Numbered from the stretch's first letter, positions 1-11,850 are shown. The stretch is DNA of 64,000 bases from Coriaria nepalensis (GCA_027186245.1 CP114481.1:18631501-18695500); one strand, 5' to 3'. A program made the numbers and translations. The notes: a model not told the origin generated them from the letters alone.

Positions 1-27
1 AAATCATATTATTGCGTCTCTTTTAGT

Positions 28-163
28 CATTAAATCATTCTAAATCGCTTCGAACGAAATTCGGCCTTTAAACATGACTTTCGTGCATAACTTGCAGTTA
101 ATCTATTGAAGGCAACAATGCATTTGTTTAGCCATAAAATCATGTCATTGAGTCTCATCCAGT
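28..163 (+). repeat. Monomer A (136 bp), reference copy
   Basis: Begins 'cattaaatcattctaaatcg' and carries the A-specific landmark 'cgaaattcggcc', which contains the near-palindrome cgaa-a-ttcg, then 'tttaaacatgactttcgtgc'. The shared core follows at about 85-125 and ends in the 8-bp palindrome aatgcatt. Two main alleles occur in the window: A1 with 'cgcttcgaac' after C1, and A2 with 'tacttcaaac' after C2. A1 also has sub-variants ending 'gaact', 'gaaag' and 'aaatg'. A monomers are the ones lost at both kinds of deletion junction in this array. Confidence 0.95.
85..125 (+). other. Conserved core of monomer A (shared by A, B and C)
   Basis: Monomers A (about 85-125), B (about 228-270) and C (about 368-408) share a block of about 40 bp: 'cataacttgca' (or close variant), then 'ctattga' (or 'ttattga'), then 'g.caac.atgca'. 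The flanks diverge strongly between monomer types. The block recurs about every 140 bp through the array. Known satellites sometimes keep such blocks because a protein binds them or because they phase nucleosomes. That reading is inference here; only the conservation is seen. Confidence 0.8.
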
Positions 164-306
164 CACTAAATCATTCTAAATTAAGTTGAACGGATTCTAT
201 TTTAGCCCTTCAAACATGATTTTCTTACAGAACTTGCAATTAATCTATTGAAGACAACAATGCAGTATTTTAGCCTTAAAAAGTATATCATTCAGTCTTT
301 TCATAT
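164..306 (+). repeat. Monomer B (143 bp), reference copy
   Basis: B is recognised by 'taaattaagttgaacg', an EcoRI-type gaattc in most copies (this first copy has ggattc), and 'gcccttcaaacatgatt'. Two main forms exist. B1 has 'cataactagcaattaatc', 'gaagacaac', 'atgcagtatttt' and 'aaagtatatc'. B2 has 'cataacttgcaattaatt', 'gacgacaac', 'atgcattatttt' and 'aaagtatttc'. The copy here is a B1-like variant with 'ttttagccc' and 'cttacagaac' that is confined to the first 1.1 kb. 'ttttagccc' reappears once near 63565. B1 has lost the aatgcatt palindrome kept in A and B2. Confidence 0.95.
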
Positions 307-447
307 CATTAAATTGTTTGAAAGAACTTCGAACAAATTCTATTATGCATTTAAGACACGACTTTCATGCATAAGTTGCAATTGATCTATTGAAGGCAAA
401 TATGCATTTTTTTAGCCTTAAAATCATATTATTCCGTCTCTTTTAGT
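307..447 (+). repeat. Monomer C (141 bp), reference copy
   Basis: C is recognised by 'cattaaattgtttgaaagc', 'acttcgaac', 'taagacacgactttc', and a T-tract after 'ctatgcat'. C1 reads 'aacaaattctatatttgc' and 'cataagttgcaattg', and is followed by 'aaaatcatatt'. C2 reads 'aaccaattctatttgtgc' and 'cataacttgtaattg', and is followed by 'aaagtcatatt'. A C2/C1 hybrid with 'gaaagtactt' and 'caattggtc' occurs near 2012, 6225, 6645, 7066 and 15064. The copy given here is C1-like with 'ctattatgc' and 'gaaagaactt'. Confidence 0.95.
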
Positions 448-1149
448 CATTAAATCATTCTAAATCGCTTCGAACTAAATTCGGCCTTTAAACATGACTT
501 TCATGCATAACTTGCAGTTAATCTATTGAAGGCAACAACGCATTTGTTTAGCCTTAAAATCGTGTCATTGGGTCTCATCCAGTCATTAAATCATTCTAAA
601 TTAAGTTGAACGAATTCTATTTTAGCCCTTCAAACATGATTTTCTTACAGAACTTGCAATTAATCTATTGAAGACAACAATGCAGTATTTTAGCCTTAAA
701 AAGTATATCATTCAGTCTTTTCATATCATTAAATTGTTTGAAAGAACTTCGAACAAATTCTATTATGCATTTAAGACACGACTTTCATGCATAAGTTGCA
801 ATTGATCTATTGAAGGCAACTATGCATTTTTTTAGCCTTAAAATCATATTATTCCGTCTCTTTTAGTCATTAAATCATTCTAAATCGCTTCGAACTAAAT
901 TCGGCCTTTAAACATGACTTTCATGCATAACTTGCAGTTAATCTATTGAAGGCAACAACTCATTTGTTTAGCCTTAAAATCGTGTCATTGGGTCTCATCC
1001 AGTCATTAAATCATTCTAAATTAAGTTGAACGAATTCTATTTTAGCCCTTCAAACAATATTTTCTTACAGAACTTGCAATTAATCTATTGAAGACAACAA
1101 TGCAGTATTTTAGCCTTAAAAAGTATATCATTCAGTCTTTTCATATCAT

Positions 1150-1680
1150 TAAATTGTTTGAAAGCACTTCGAACCAATTCTGTTTGTGTGTTTAAGACAC
1201 GACTTTCATGCATAACTTGTAATTGATCTATTGAAGGCAACTATGCATTTTTTTAGCCTTAAAGTCATATTATTGCGTCTCTTTTAGTCATTAAATCATT
1301 CTAAATTACTTCAAACGAAATTCGGCCTTTAAACATGACTTTCGTGCATAACTTGCAGTTAATCTATTGAAGGCAACAATGCATTTGTTTAGCCTTAAGG
1401 TCATGTCATTGAGTCTCATCCAGTCATTAAATCATTCAAAATTAAGTTGAACGAATTCTATTTTCGCCCTTCAAACATGTTTTCTTGCATAACTTGCAAT
1501 TAATTTATTGACGACAACAATGCATTATTTTAGCCTTAAAAAGTATATCATTCAGTCTTTTCATATCATTAAATTGTTTGAAAGCACTTCGAACAAATTC
1601 TATATTTGCATTTAAGACACGACTTTCATGTATAAGTTGCAATTGATCTATTGAAGGCAACTATGCATTTTTTTTGCCTT
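1150..1680 (+). repeat. Block copy, offset 1270 (partner 2420-2950)
   Basis: C2 ('tgtttgtgtg' at 1181) - A2 - B ('ttaaggtcatg' at 1393, 'acatgttttcttgc') - C1 recurs at +1270 with about four differences. The offset is three trimers plus a 10-bp local duplication in the A monomer at 1711-1740. Confidence 0.85.
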
Positions 1681-2250
1681 AAAATCATATTTTGCATCTC
1701 TTTTAGTCATTAAATCATTCTAAATCATTTTAAATCGCTTCGAACGAAATTCGGCCTTTAAACATGACTTTCGTGCATAACTTGCAGTTAATCTATTGAA
1801 GGCAACAATGCATTTGTTTAGCCTTAAAGTCATGTCATTGATTCTCATCCAGTCATTAAATCATTCTAAATTAAGTTGAACGAATTCTATTTTCGCCCTT
1901 CAAACATGATTTTCTTTCATAACTTGCAATTAATTTATTGACGACAACAATGCATTATTTTAGCTTTAAAAAGTATTTCATTCAGTCTTTTCATATCATT
2001 AAATTGTTTGAAAGTACTTCGAACCAATTCTATTTGTGCATTTAAGACACGACTTTCATGCATAAGTTGCAATTGGTCTATTGAAGGCAACTATGCATTT
2101 TTTTAGCTTTAAAATCATATTATTGCGTCTCTTTTAGTCATTAAATCATTCTAAATCGCTTCGAACTAAATTCGGCCTTTAAACATGACTTTCGTGCATA
2201 ACTTGCAGTTAATCTATTGAAGGCAACAATGCATTTGTTTAGCCTTAAAG
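1545..2250 (+). repeat. Block copy, offset 4214 (partner 5759-6464)
   Basis: C1 with 'catgtataag', the A monomer with the 10-bp micro-duplication, a B2 after 'gattctcatcc', and the hybrid C with 'gaaagtactt'/'caattggtc' are shared in the same order 4214 bp downstream, about ten trimers away. Confidence 0.8.
1711..1740 (+). repeat. 10-bp micro-duplication in an A monomer
   Basis: 'taaatcattc' is followed by a second near-copy 'taaatcattt' before 'taaatcgctt', lengthening A by 10 bp. The upstream 'atattattg' is shortened to 'atattttg'. The same pair of changes recurs at 5901-5950, showing that the two sites derive from one event. Confidence 0.85.
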
Positions 2251-2419
2251 TCATGTCATTGAGTCTCATCCAGTCATTAAATCATTCTAAATTAAGTTGA
2301 ACGAATTCTATTTTCGCCCTTCAAACATGATTTTTTACATAACTTGCAATTAATTTATTGATGACAACAATGCATTATTTTAGCTTTAAAAAGTATTTCA
2401 TTCAGTCTTTTCATATCAT

Positions 2420-2950
2420 TAAATTGTTTGAAAGCACTTCGAACCAATTCTGTTTGTGTGTTTAAGACACGACTTTCATGCATAACTTGTAATTGATCTA
2501 TTGAAGGCAACTATGCATTTTTTTAGCCTTAAAGTCATATTATTGCGTCTCTTTTAGTCATTAAATCATTCTAAATTACTTCAAACGAAATTCGGCCTTT
2601 AAACATGACTTTCGTGCATAACTTGCAGTTAATCTATTGAAGGCAACAATGCATTTGTTTAGCCTTAAGGTCATGTCATTGAGTCTCATCCAGTCATTAA
2701 ATCATTCAAAATTAAGTTGAACGAATTCTATTTTCGCCCTTCAAACATGTTTTCTTGCATAACTTGCAATTAATTTATTGACGACAACAATGCAATATTT
2801 TAGCCTTAAAAAGTATATCATTCAGTCTTTTCATATCATTAAATTTTTTGAAAGCACTTCGAACAAATTATATATTTGCATTTAAGACACGACTTTCATG
2901 CATAAGTTGCAATTGATCTATTGAAGGCAACTATGCATTTTTTTAGCCTT
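2420..2950 (+). repeat. Block copy, offset 1270 (partner 1150-1680)
   Basis: Second copy of the C2-A2-B-C1 block. It differs by 'tgcaatatttt', 'aaattttttg', 'aaattatata' and 'catgcataag'. Part of this copy (about 2590-2955) is also found at +4636. Confidence 0.85.
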
Positions 2951-2955
2951 AAAAT
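2590..2955 (+). repeat. Block copy, offset 4636 (partner 7226-7591)
   Basis: 'ttaaggtcatg', 'acatgttttcttgc', 'tgcaatatttt', 'aaattttttg' and 'aaattatata' occur in this order here and again 4636 bp downstream (eleven trimers). Confidence 0.82.
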
Positions 2956-3684
2956 CTTGTTATTGCGTCTCTTTTAGTCATTAAATTATTCTAAATCGCT
3001 TCAAACAAAATTCGGCCTCTAAACATGACTTTCGTCCATAACTTGCAGTTAATCTATTGAAGGCAACAATGCATTTTTTTAGCCTTAAAGTCATGTCATT
3101 GAGTCTAGTCCAGTCATTAAATCATTCCCAATTAAGTTGAACGAATTCTACTTTCGCCCTTCAGACATGATTTTCTTACATAACTAGCAATTAATCTATT
3201 GAAGACAATAATGCAGTATTTTAGCCTTAAAAAGTATATCATTCAGTCTTTTCATATCATTAAATTGTTTGAAAGCACTTCGAACAAATTCTATATTCGC
3301 ATTTAAGACACGACTTTCATGCATAAGTTGCAATTGATCTATTGAAGGCAACTATGCATTTTTTTAGCCTGAAAATCATATTATTGCGTCTCTTTTAGTC
3401 ATTAAATCATTCTAAATCGCTTCGAACGAAATTCGGCCTTTAAACATGACTTTCGTGCATAACTTGCAGTTAATCTATTAAAGGCAACAATGCATTTGTT
3501 TAGCCTTAAAGTCATGTCATTGAGTCTCATCCAGTCATTAAATCATTATAAATTAAGTTGAACAAATTCTATTTTCGCCCTTCAAACATGATTTTTTACA
3601 TAACTTGCAATTAATCTATTGAAGACAACAATGCAGTAATTTAGCCTTAAAAAGTATATCATTTAGTCTTTTCATATCATTAAA

Positions 3685-5455
3685 TTGCTTGAAAGCACTT
3701 CGAACAAATTCTATATTTGCATTTAAGACACGACTTTCATGCATAAGTTGCAATTGATCTATTGAAGGCAACTATGCATTTTTTTAGCCTTAAAATCATA
3801 TTATTGCGTCTCTTTTAGTCATTAAATCATTCTAAATCGCTTCAAATGAAATTCGGCCTTTAAACATGACTTTCGTGCATAACTTGCAGTTAATCTATTG
3901 AAGGCAACAATGCATTTGTTTAGCCTTAAAGTCATGTCATTGATTCTCATCCAGTCATTAAATCATTCTAAATTAAGTTGAACGAATTCTATTTTCGCCC
4001 TTCAAACATGATTTTCTTACATAACTTGCAATTAATTTATTGACGACAACAATGCATTATTTTAGCTATAAAAAGTATTTCATTCAGTCTTTTAAAATCA
4101 TTAAATTGTTTGAAAGCACTTCGAACAAATTCTATATTTGCATTTAAGACACGACTTTAATGTATAAGTTGCAATTGATCTATTGAAGGCAACTATGCAT
4201 TTTTTTAGCTTTAAAATCATATTATTGCGTCTCTTTTAGTCATTAAATAATTCTAAATCGCTTCGAACGAAATTCGGCCTTTAAACATGACTTTCGTGCA
4301 TAACTTGCAGTTAATCTATTGAAGGCAACAATGCATTTGTTTAGCCTTAAAGTCATGTCATTGAGTCTCATCCAGTCATTAAATCATTCTAAATTAAGTT
4401 GAACGAATTCTATTTTCGCCCTTCAAACATGATTTTTTACATAACTTGCAATTAATTTATTGACGACAACAATGCATTATTTTAGCTTTAAAAAGTATTT
4501 CATTCAGTCTTTTCATATCATTAAATTGTTTGAAAGCACTTCGAACCAATTCTGTTTGTGTGTTTAAGACACGACTTTCATGCATAACTTGTAATTGATC
4601 TATTGAAGGCAACTATGCATTTTTTTAGCCTTAAAGTCATATTATTGCGTCTCTTTTAGTCATTAAATCATTCTAAATTACTTCAAACGAAATTCGGCCT
4701 CTAAACATGACTTTCGTGCATAACTTGCAGTTAATCTATTGAAGGCAACAATGCATTTGTTTAGCCTTAAAGTCATGTCATTGATTCTCATCCAGTCATT
4801 AAATCATTCTAAATTAAGTTGAACGAATTCTATTTTCGCCCTTCAAACATGATTTTCTTACATAACTTACAATTAATTTATTGACGACAACAATGCATTA
4901 TTTTAGCTTTAAAAAGTATTTCATTCAGTCTTTTCAAATCATTAAATTGTTTGAAAGCACTTCGAACAAATTCTATATTTGCATTTAAGACACGACTTTC
5001 ATGCATAAGTTGCAATTGATCTATTGAAGGCAACTATGCATTTTTTTAGCTTTAAAATCATATTATTGCGTCTCTTTTAGTCAATAAATCATTCTAAATC
5101 GCTTCGAACGAAATTCGGCCTTTAAACATGACTTTCGTGCATAACTTGCAGTTAATCTATTGAAGGCAACAATGCATTTGTTTAGCCTTAAAGTCTTGTC
5201 ATTGAGTCTCGTCCAGTCATTAAATCATTCTAAATTAAGTTGAACGAATTCTATTTTCGCCCTTTAAACTTGATTTTTTACATAACTTGCAATTAATTTA
5301 TTGACGACAAAAATGCATTATTTTAGCTTTAAAAAGTATTTCATTCAATCTTTTCATATCATTAAATTGTTTGAAAGCACTTCGAACCAATTCTATTTGT
5401 GCATTTAAGACCCGACTTTCATGCATAACTTGTAATTGATCTATTGAAGGCAACT
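3685..5455 (+). repeat. Block copy, offset 5898 (partner 9583-11353)
   Basis: Shares rare variants with the block 5898 bp downstream: 'cgcttcaaatg', 'gactttaatgtataag' (4154), 'tagtcaataaatc' (5079) and 'gcccttt' plus 'aaacttgatt' (5260s). Offset checked at several landmarks. The offset is almost exactly fourteen trimers. Confidence 0.87.
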
Positions 5456-5758
5456 ATGCATTTGGTTAGCCTTAAAGTCATATCTTTGCGTCTCTTTTAG
5501 TCATTAAATCATTCTAAATTACTTCAAACGAAATTCGGCCTTTAAACATGACTTTCGTGCATAACCTGCAGTTAATCTATTGAAGGCAACAATGCATTTT
5601 TTTAGCCTTAAATTCATGTCATTGAGTCTCATCCAGTCATTAAATCATTCTAAATTAAGTTGAACGAATTCTATTCTCGCCCTTCAAACATGATTTTCTT
5701 ACATAACTAGCAATTAATCTATTGAAGACAACAATGCAGTATTTTAGCCTTAAAAAGT

Positions 5759-6464
5759 ATATCATTCAGTCTTTTCATATCATTAAATTGTTTGAAAGCA
5801 CTTCGAGCAAATTCTATATTTGCATTTAAGACACGACTTTCATGTATAAGTTGCAATTGATCTATTGAAGGCAACTATGCATTTTTTTAGCCTTAAAATC
5901 ATATTTTGCGTCTCTTTTAGTCATTAAATCATTCTAAATCATTCTAAATCGCTTCGAACGAAATTCGGCCTTTAAACATGACTTTCGTGCATAACTTGCA
6001 GTTAATCTATTGAAGGCAACAATGCATTTGTTTAGCCTTAAAGTCATGTCATTGATTCTCATCCAGTCGTTAAATCATTCTAAATTAAGTTGAACGAATT
6101 CTATTTTCGCCCTTCAAACATGATTTTCTTTCATAACTTGCAATTAATTTATTGACGACAACAATGCATTATTTTAGCTTTAAAAAGTATTTCATTCAGT
6201 CTTTTCATATCATTAAATTGTTTGAAAGTACTTCGAACCAATTCTATTTGTGCATTTAAGACACGACTTTCATGCATAAGTTGCAATTGGTCTATTGAAG
6301 GCAACTATGCATTTTTTTAGCTTTAAAATCATATTATTGCGTCTCTTTTAGTCATTAAATCATTCTAAATCGCTTCGAACTAAATTCGGCCTTTAAACAT
6401 GATATTCGTGCATAACTTGCAGTTAATCTATTGAAGGCAACAATGCATTTGTTTAGCCTTAAAG
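5759..6464 (+). repeat. Block copy, offset 4214 (partner 1545-2250)
   Basis: Downstream copy. Differences include 'cttcgagc' (5800s), 'tgcgtctc' instead of 'tgcatctc', and 'atgatattcg' (6390s). It feeds directly into the homogenised run at 5931-7270. Confidence 0.8.
5931..5950 (+). repeat. 10-bp micro-duplication, second occurrence
   Basis: 'attctaaatc' occurs twice in a row, preceded by the shortened 'atattttgcg' at 5901. It matches the event at 1711-1740 and sits in the block copied at offset 4214. Confidence 0.85.
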
Positions 6465-7270
6465 TCATGTCATTGATTCTCATCCAGTCGTTAAATCATT
6501 CTAAATTAAGTTGAACGAATTCTATTTTCGCCCTTCAAACATGATTTTCTTTCATAACTTGCAATTAATTTATTGACGACAACAATGCATTATTTTAGCT
6601 TTAAAAAGTATTTCATTCAGTCTTTTCATATCATTAAATTGTTTGAAAGTACTTCGAACCAATTCTATTTGTGCATTTAAGACACGACTTTCATGCATAA
6701 GTTGCAATTGGTCTATTGAAGGCAACTATGCATTTTTTTAGCTTTAAAATCATATTATTGCGTCTCTTTTAGTCATTAAATCATTCTAAATCGCTTCGAA
6801 CTAAATTCGGCCTTTAAACATGACTTTCGTGCATAACTTGCAGTTAATCTATTGAAGGCAACAATGCATTTGTTTAGCCTTAAAGTCATGTCATTGAGTC
6901 TCATCTAGTCGTTAAATCATTCTAAATTAAGTTGAACGAATTCTATTTTCGCCCTTCAAACATGATTTTCTTTCATAACTTGCAATTAATTTATTGACGA
7001 CAACAATGCATTATTTTAGCTTTAAAAAGTATTTCATTCAGTCTTTTCATATCATTAAATTGTTTGAAAGTACTTCGAACCAATTCTATTTGTGCATTTA
7101 AGACACGACTTTCATGCATAAGTTGCAATTGGTCTATTGAAGGCAACTATGCATTTTTTTAGCTTTAAAATCATATTATTGCGTCTCTTTTAGTCATTAA
7201 ATCATTCTAAATCGCTTCGAACTAAATTCGGCCTTTAAACATGACTTTCGTGCATAACTTGCAGTTAATC
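5931..7270 (+). repeat. Homogenised run of three 421-bp trimers with hybrid C
   Basis: Three consecutive, nearly identical trimers at a 421-bp step. Each carries 'gtcgttaaatc' before B (about 6066, 6487, 6908), 'ctttcataacttgc' in B2, and the hybrid C 'gaaagtactt' with 'caattggtc' (about 6225, 6645, 7066). Inside the run the alternation of type-1 and type-2 trimers is lost, as expected from local single-trimer amplification. Confidence 0.87.
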
Positions 7271-7591
7271 TATTGAAGGCAACAATGCATTTGTTTAGCC
7301 TTAAGGTCATGTCATTGAGTCTCATCCAGTCATTAAATCATTCAAAATTAAGTTGAACGAATTCTATTTTCGCCCTTCAAACATGTTTTCTTGCATAACT
7401 TGCAATTAATTTATTGACGACAACAATGCAATATTTTAGCCTTAAAAAGTATATCATTCAGTCTTTTCATATCATTAAATTTTTTGAAAGCACTTCGAAC
7501 AAATTATATATTTGCATTTAAGACACGACTTTCATGCATAAGTTGCAATTGATCTATTGAAGGCAACTATGCATTTTTTTAGCCTTAAAAT
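7226..7591 (+). repeat. Block copy, offset 4636 (partner 2590-2955)
   Basis: Second copy of the B-C1 segment with 'aaattatata' at 7501. It joins the preceding hybrid-C run in the A monomer, so an exchange point lies near 7200-7226. Confidence 0.82.
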
Positions 7592-8484
7592 CATATTATT
7601 GCGTCTCTTTTAGTCATTAAATCATTCTAAATCGCTTCAAATGAAATTCGGCCTTTAAACATGACTTTCGTGCATAACTTGCAGTTAATCTATGGAAGGC
7701 AACAATGCATTTGTTTAGCCTTAAATTCATGTCATTGAGTCTCATCCAGTCATTAAATCATTCTAAATTAATTTGAACGAATTCTATTTTCGCCCTTCAA
7801 ACATGATTTTTTACATAACTTGCAATTAATTTATTGAAGACAACAATGCAGTATTTTAGCCTTAAAAAGTATATCATTTAGTCTTTTCATATCATTAAAT
7901 TGTTTGAAAGCACTTCGAACAAATTCTATATTTGCATTTAAGACACGACTTTCGTGCATAAGTTGCAATTGATCTATTGAAGGCAACTATGCATTTTTTT
8001 AGCCTTAAAATCATATTATTGCGTCTCTTTTACTCATTAAATCATTCTAAATCGCTTCAAATGAAATTCGGCCTTTAGACATGACTTTCGTGCATAACTT
8101 GCAGTTAATCTATGGAAGGCAACAATGCATTTGTTTAGCCTTAAATTCATGTCATTGAGTCTCATCCAGTCATTAAATCATTCTAAATTAATTTGAACGA
8201 ATTCTATTTTCGCCCTTCAAACATGATTTTCTTTCATAACTTGCAATTAATTTATTGACGACAACAATGCATTATTTTAGCTTTAAAAAGTATTTCATTC
8301 AGTCTTTTCATATCATTAAATTGTTTGAAAGTACTTCGAACCAATTCTATTTTTGCATTTAAGACACGACTTTCATGCATAACTTGTAATTGATATATTG
8401 AAGGCAACTATACATTTTTTTAGCCTTAAAGTCATATTATTGCGTCTCTTTTAGTCATTAAAGCATTCTAAATTTCTTCGAACG

Positions 8485-9470
8485 AAATTCGGCCTTTAAA
8501 CATGACTTTCGTGCATAACTTGCAGTTAATCTATTGAAGGCAACAATGCATTTGTTTAGCCTTAAAATCATGTCATTGAGTCTCATCCAGTCATTAAATC
8601 ATTCTAAATTAAGTTGAACGAATTCTATTTTCGCCCTTCAAACTTGATTTTCTTACATAACTTGGAATTAATTTATTGACGACAACAATGCATTATTTTA
8701 GCTTTAAAAAGTATTTCATTCAGTCTTTTCATATCATTAAATTGTTTGAAAACACTTCGAACCAATTCTATTTGTGCATTTAAGACACGACTTTCATGCA
8801 TAACTTGTAATTGATCTTTTGAAATCAACTATGCATTTGGTTGGCCTTAAAATCATATTATTGCGTCTCTTTTAGTCATTAAATCATTCTAGATTACTTC
8901 AAACAAAATTCGGCCTTTAAACATGACTTTCGTGCATAACTTGCAGTTAATCTATTGAAGGCAACAATGCATTTGTTTAGTCTTAAAGTCATGTCATTTA
9001 GTCTCATCCAGTCATTAAATCATTCTAAATTAATTTAAACGAATTCGATTTTCGCCCTTCAAACATGATTTTCTTACATAACTAGCAATTAATCTATTGA
9101 AGACAACAATGCAGTATTTTAGCCTTAAAAAGTATATCATTAAGTCTTTTCATATCATTAAATTCTTTGAAAGCACTTCGATCAAATTCTATATTTGCAT
9201 TTAAGACACGACTTTCATGCATAAGTTGCAGTTGATCTATTGAAGGCAACTATGCATTTTTTTAGCTTTAAAATCATATTATTGCGTCTGTTTTAGTCAT
9301 TAAATCATTCTAAATCGCTTCGAACGAAATTCGGCCTTTAAACATGACTTTCGTGCATAACTTGCAGTTAATCTATGGAAGGCAACAATGCATTTGTTTA
9401 GCCTTAAATTCATGTCATTGAGTCTCATCCAGTCATTAAATCATTCTAAATTAATTTGAACGAATTCTAT
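8485..9470 (+). repeat. Block copy, offset 3366 (partner 11851-12836)
   Basis: Contains the rare C/A boundary 'tttggttggcc' (8836) followed by 'ctagattacttcaaacaaaa', and a B with 'taatttaaacgaattcg'. All three recur together 3366 bp downstream (eight trimers). Confidence 0.84.
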
Positions 9471-9582
9471 TTTCGCCCTTCAAACATGATTTTTTACATA
9501 ACTTGCAATTAATTTATTGAAGACAACAATGCAGTATTTTAGCCTTAAAAAGTATATCATTTAGTCTTTTCATATCATTAAA

Positions 9583-11353
9583 TTGTTTGAAAGCACTTCG
9601 AACAAATTCTATATTTGCATTTAAGACACGACTTTCATGCATAAGTTGCAATTGATCTATTGAAGGCAACTATGCATTTTTTTAGCCTTAAAATCATATT
9701 ATTGCGTCTCTTTTAGTCATTAAATCATTCTAAATCGCTTCAAATGAAATTCGGCCTTTAAACATGACTTTCGTGCATAACTTGCAGTTAATCTATTGAA
9801 GGCAACAATGCATTTGTTTAGCCTTAAAGTCATGTCATTGATTCTCATCCAGTCATTAAATCATTCTAAATTAAGTTGAACGAATTCTACTTACGCCCTT
9901 CAAACATGATTTTCTTACATAACTTGCTATTAATTTATTGACGACAACAATGCATTATTTTAGCTATAAAAAGTATTTCATTCAGTCTTTGAAAATCATT
10001 AAATTGTTTGAAAGCACTTCGAACAAATTCTATATTTGCATTTAAGACACGACTTTAATGTATAAGTTGCAATTGATCTATTGAAGGCAACTATGCATTT
10101 TTTTAGCTTTAAAATCATATTATTGCGTCTCTTTTAGTCATTAAATAATTCTAAATCGCTTCGAACGAAATTCGGCCTTTAAACATGACTTTCGTGCATA
10201 ACTTGCAGTTAATCTATTGAAGGCAACAATGCATTTGTTTAGCCTTAAAGTCATGTCATTGAGTCTCATCCAGTCATTAAATCATTCTAAATTAAGTTGA
10301 ACGAATTCTATTTTCGCCCTTCAAACATGATTTTTTACATAACTTGCAATTAATTTATTGACGACAACAATGCATTATTTTAGCTTTAAAAAGTATTTCA
10401 TTCAGTCTTTTCATATCATTAAATTGTTTGAAAGCACTTCGAACCAATTCTGTTTGTGTGTTTAAGACACGACTTTCATGCATAACTTGTAATTGATCTA
10501 TTGAAGGCAACTATGCATTTTTTTAGCCTTAAAGTCATATTATTGCGTCTCTTTTAGTCATTAAATCATTCTAAATTACTTCAAACGAAATTCGGCCTTT
10601 AAACATGACTTTCGTGCATAACTTGCAGTTAATCTATTGAAGGCAACAATGCATTTGTTTAGCCTTAAAGTCATGTCATTGATTCTCATCCAGTCATTAA
10701 ATCATTCTAAATTAAGTTGAACGAATTCTATTTTCGCCCTTCAAACTTGATTTTCTTACATAACTTACAATTAATTTATTGACGACAACAATGCATTATT
10801 TTAGCTTTAAAAAGTATTTCATTCAGTCTTTTCAAATCATTAAATTGTTTGAAAGCACTTCGAACAAATTCTATATTTGCATTTAAGACACGACTTTCAT
10901 GCATAAGTTGCAATTGATCTATTGAAGGCAACTATGCATTTTTTTAGCTTTAAAATCATATTATTGCGTCTCTTTTAGTCAATAAATCATTCTAAATCGC
11001 TTCGAACGAAATTCGGCCTTTAAACATGACTTTCGTGCATAACTTGCAGTTAATCTATTGAAGGCAACAATGCATTTGTTTAGCCTTAAAGTCATGTCAT
11101 TGAGTCTCGTCCAGTCATTAAATCATTCTAAATTAAGTTGAACGAATTCTATTTTCGCCCTTTAAACTTGATTTTCTTACATAACTTGCAATTAATTTAT
11201 TGACGACAAAAATGCATTATTTTAGCTTTAAAAAGTATTTCATTCAATCTTTTCATATCATTAAATTGTTTGAAAGCACTTCGAACCAATTCTATTTGTG
11301 CATTTAAGACACGACTTTCATGCATAACTTGTAATTGATCTATTGAAGGCAAC
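9583..11353 (+). repeat. Block copy, offset 5898 (partner 3685-5455)
   Basis: Second copy with a handful of differences, such as 'ctacttacgccc' (9886), 'cttgctatta' (about 9924) and 'ctttgaaaatc' (9987). Private variants on this copy show that it diverged after duplication. It is not adjacent to its partner. Confidence 0.87.
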
Positions 11354-11850
11354 TAAGCATTTTTTTAGCCTTAAAATCATATTATTGCGTCTCTTTTAGT
11401 CATTAAATTATTTTAAATCGCTTCGAACGAAATTCGGCCTTTAAACATGACTTTCGTGCATAACTTCCAGTTAATCTATTGAAGGCAACAATGCATTTTT
11501 TTAGCCTTAAAGTCATGTCATTGAGTCTCATCCAGTCATTAAATCATTCCAAATTAAGTTGAACGAATTCTATTTTCGCCCTTCAAACATGATTTTCTTA
11601 CATAACTTGCAATTAATCTATTGAAGACAACAATGCAGTATTTTAGCCTTAAAAAGTATATCATTCAGTATTTTCATATCATTAAATTGTTTGAAAGCAC
11701 CTCGAACAAATTCTATATTTGCATTTAAGACACGACTTTCATGCATAAGTTGCAATTGATCTATTGAAGGCAACTATGCATTTTTTTAGCCTTAAAATCA
11801 TATTATTGCGTCTCTTTTAGTCATTAAATCATTCTAAATCGCTTCGAACT

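Larger units (their letters stand above)
28..447 (+). repeat. Reference HOR unit (A-B-C trimer, 420 bp)
   Basis: First complete trimer. Setting the monomer start at 'cattaaat' (or its 'cactaaat' variant) gives A = 28-163, B = 164-306 and C = 307-447, that is 136 + 143 + 141 = 420 bp. The next unit starts at 448 and the one after at 868. Later units are mostly 421 bp, partly because most later B monomers read 'gattttctta' and others 'gatttttta'. The three monomers differ from each other far more than copies of the same monomer do. The trimer, not the monomer, is therefore the unit being homogenised. Confidence 0.96.
1..1160 (+). repeat. Locally homogenised run of 420-bp trimers
   Basis: Two and a half nearly identical trimers with an exact 420-bp step. 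Units starting at 421 and 841 differ at about three positions up to 1160 ('caacaacg' vs 'caacaact', 'aaacatgat' vs 'aaacaatat'). They share variants not seen together elsewhere: 'ttttagccc', 'cttacagaac', 'gaaagaactt' and 'ctattatgc'. The run ends inside a C monomer where C2 with 'tgtttgtgtg' begins (1181). Otherwise gene-free. Confidence 0.9.
1161..5930 (+). repeat. Mixed trimer region
   Basis: About eleven trimers in an unbroken A-B-C order, with type-1 and type-2 units intermixed. Recombinant units are common, for example B2-like front with B1-like tail at about 1424-1560 and C2/C1 hybrid at about 1995-2135. C2 with the rare 'tgtttgtgtg' occurs at 1181, 2451 and about 4551. No gene or foreign insertion is present. 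Confidence 0.85.

Noticed and set aside
44..62. CENP-B box in monomer A
   Set aside because: TTCG....A is present, but the CGG lies two bases too far away and the third G of CGGG is C. The 17-bp pattern is not met in A1, and A2 lacks TTCG.
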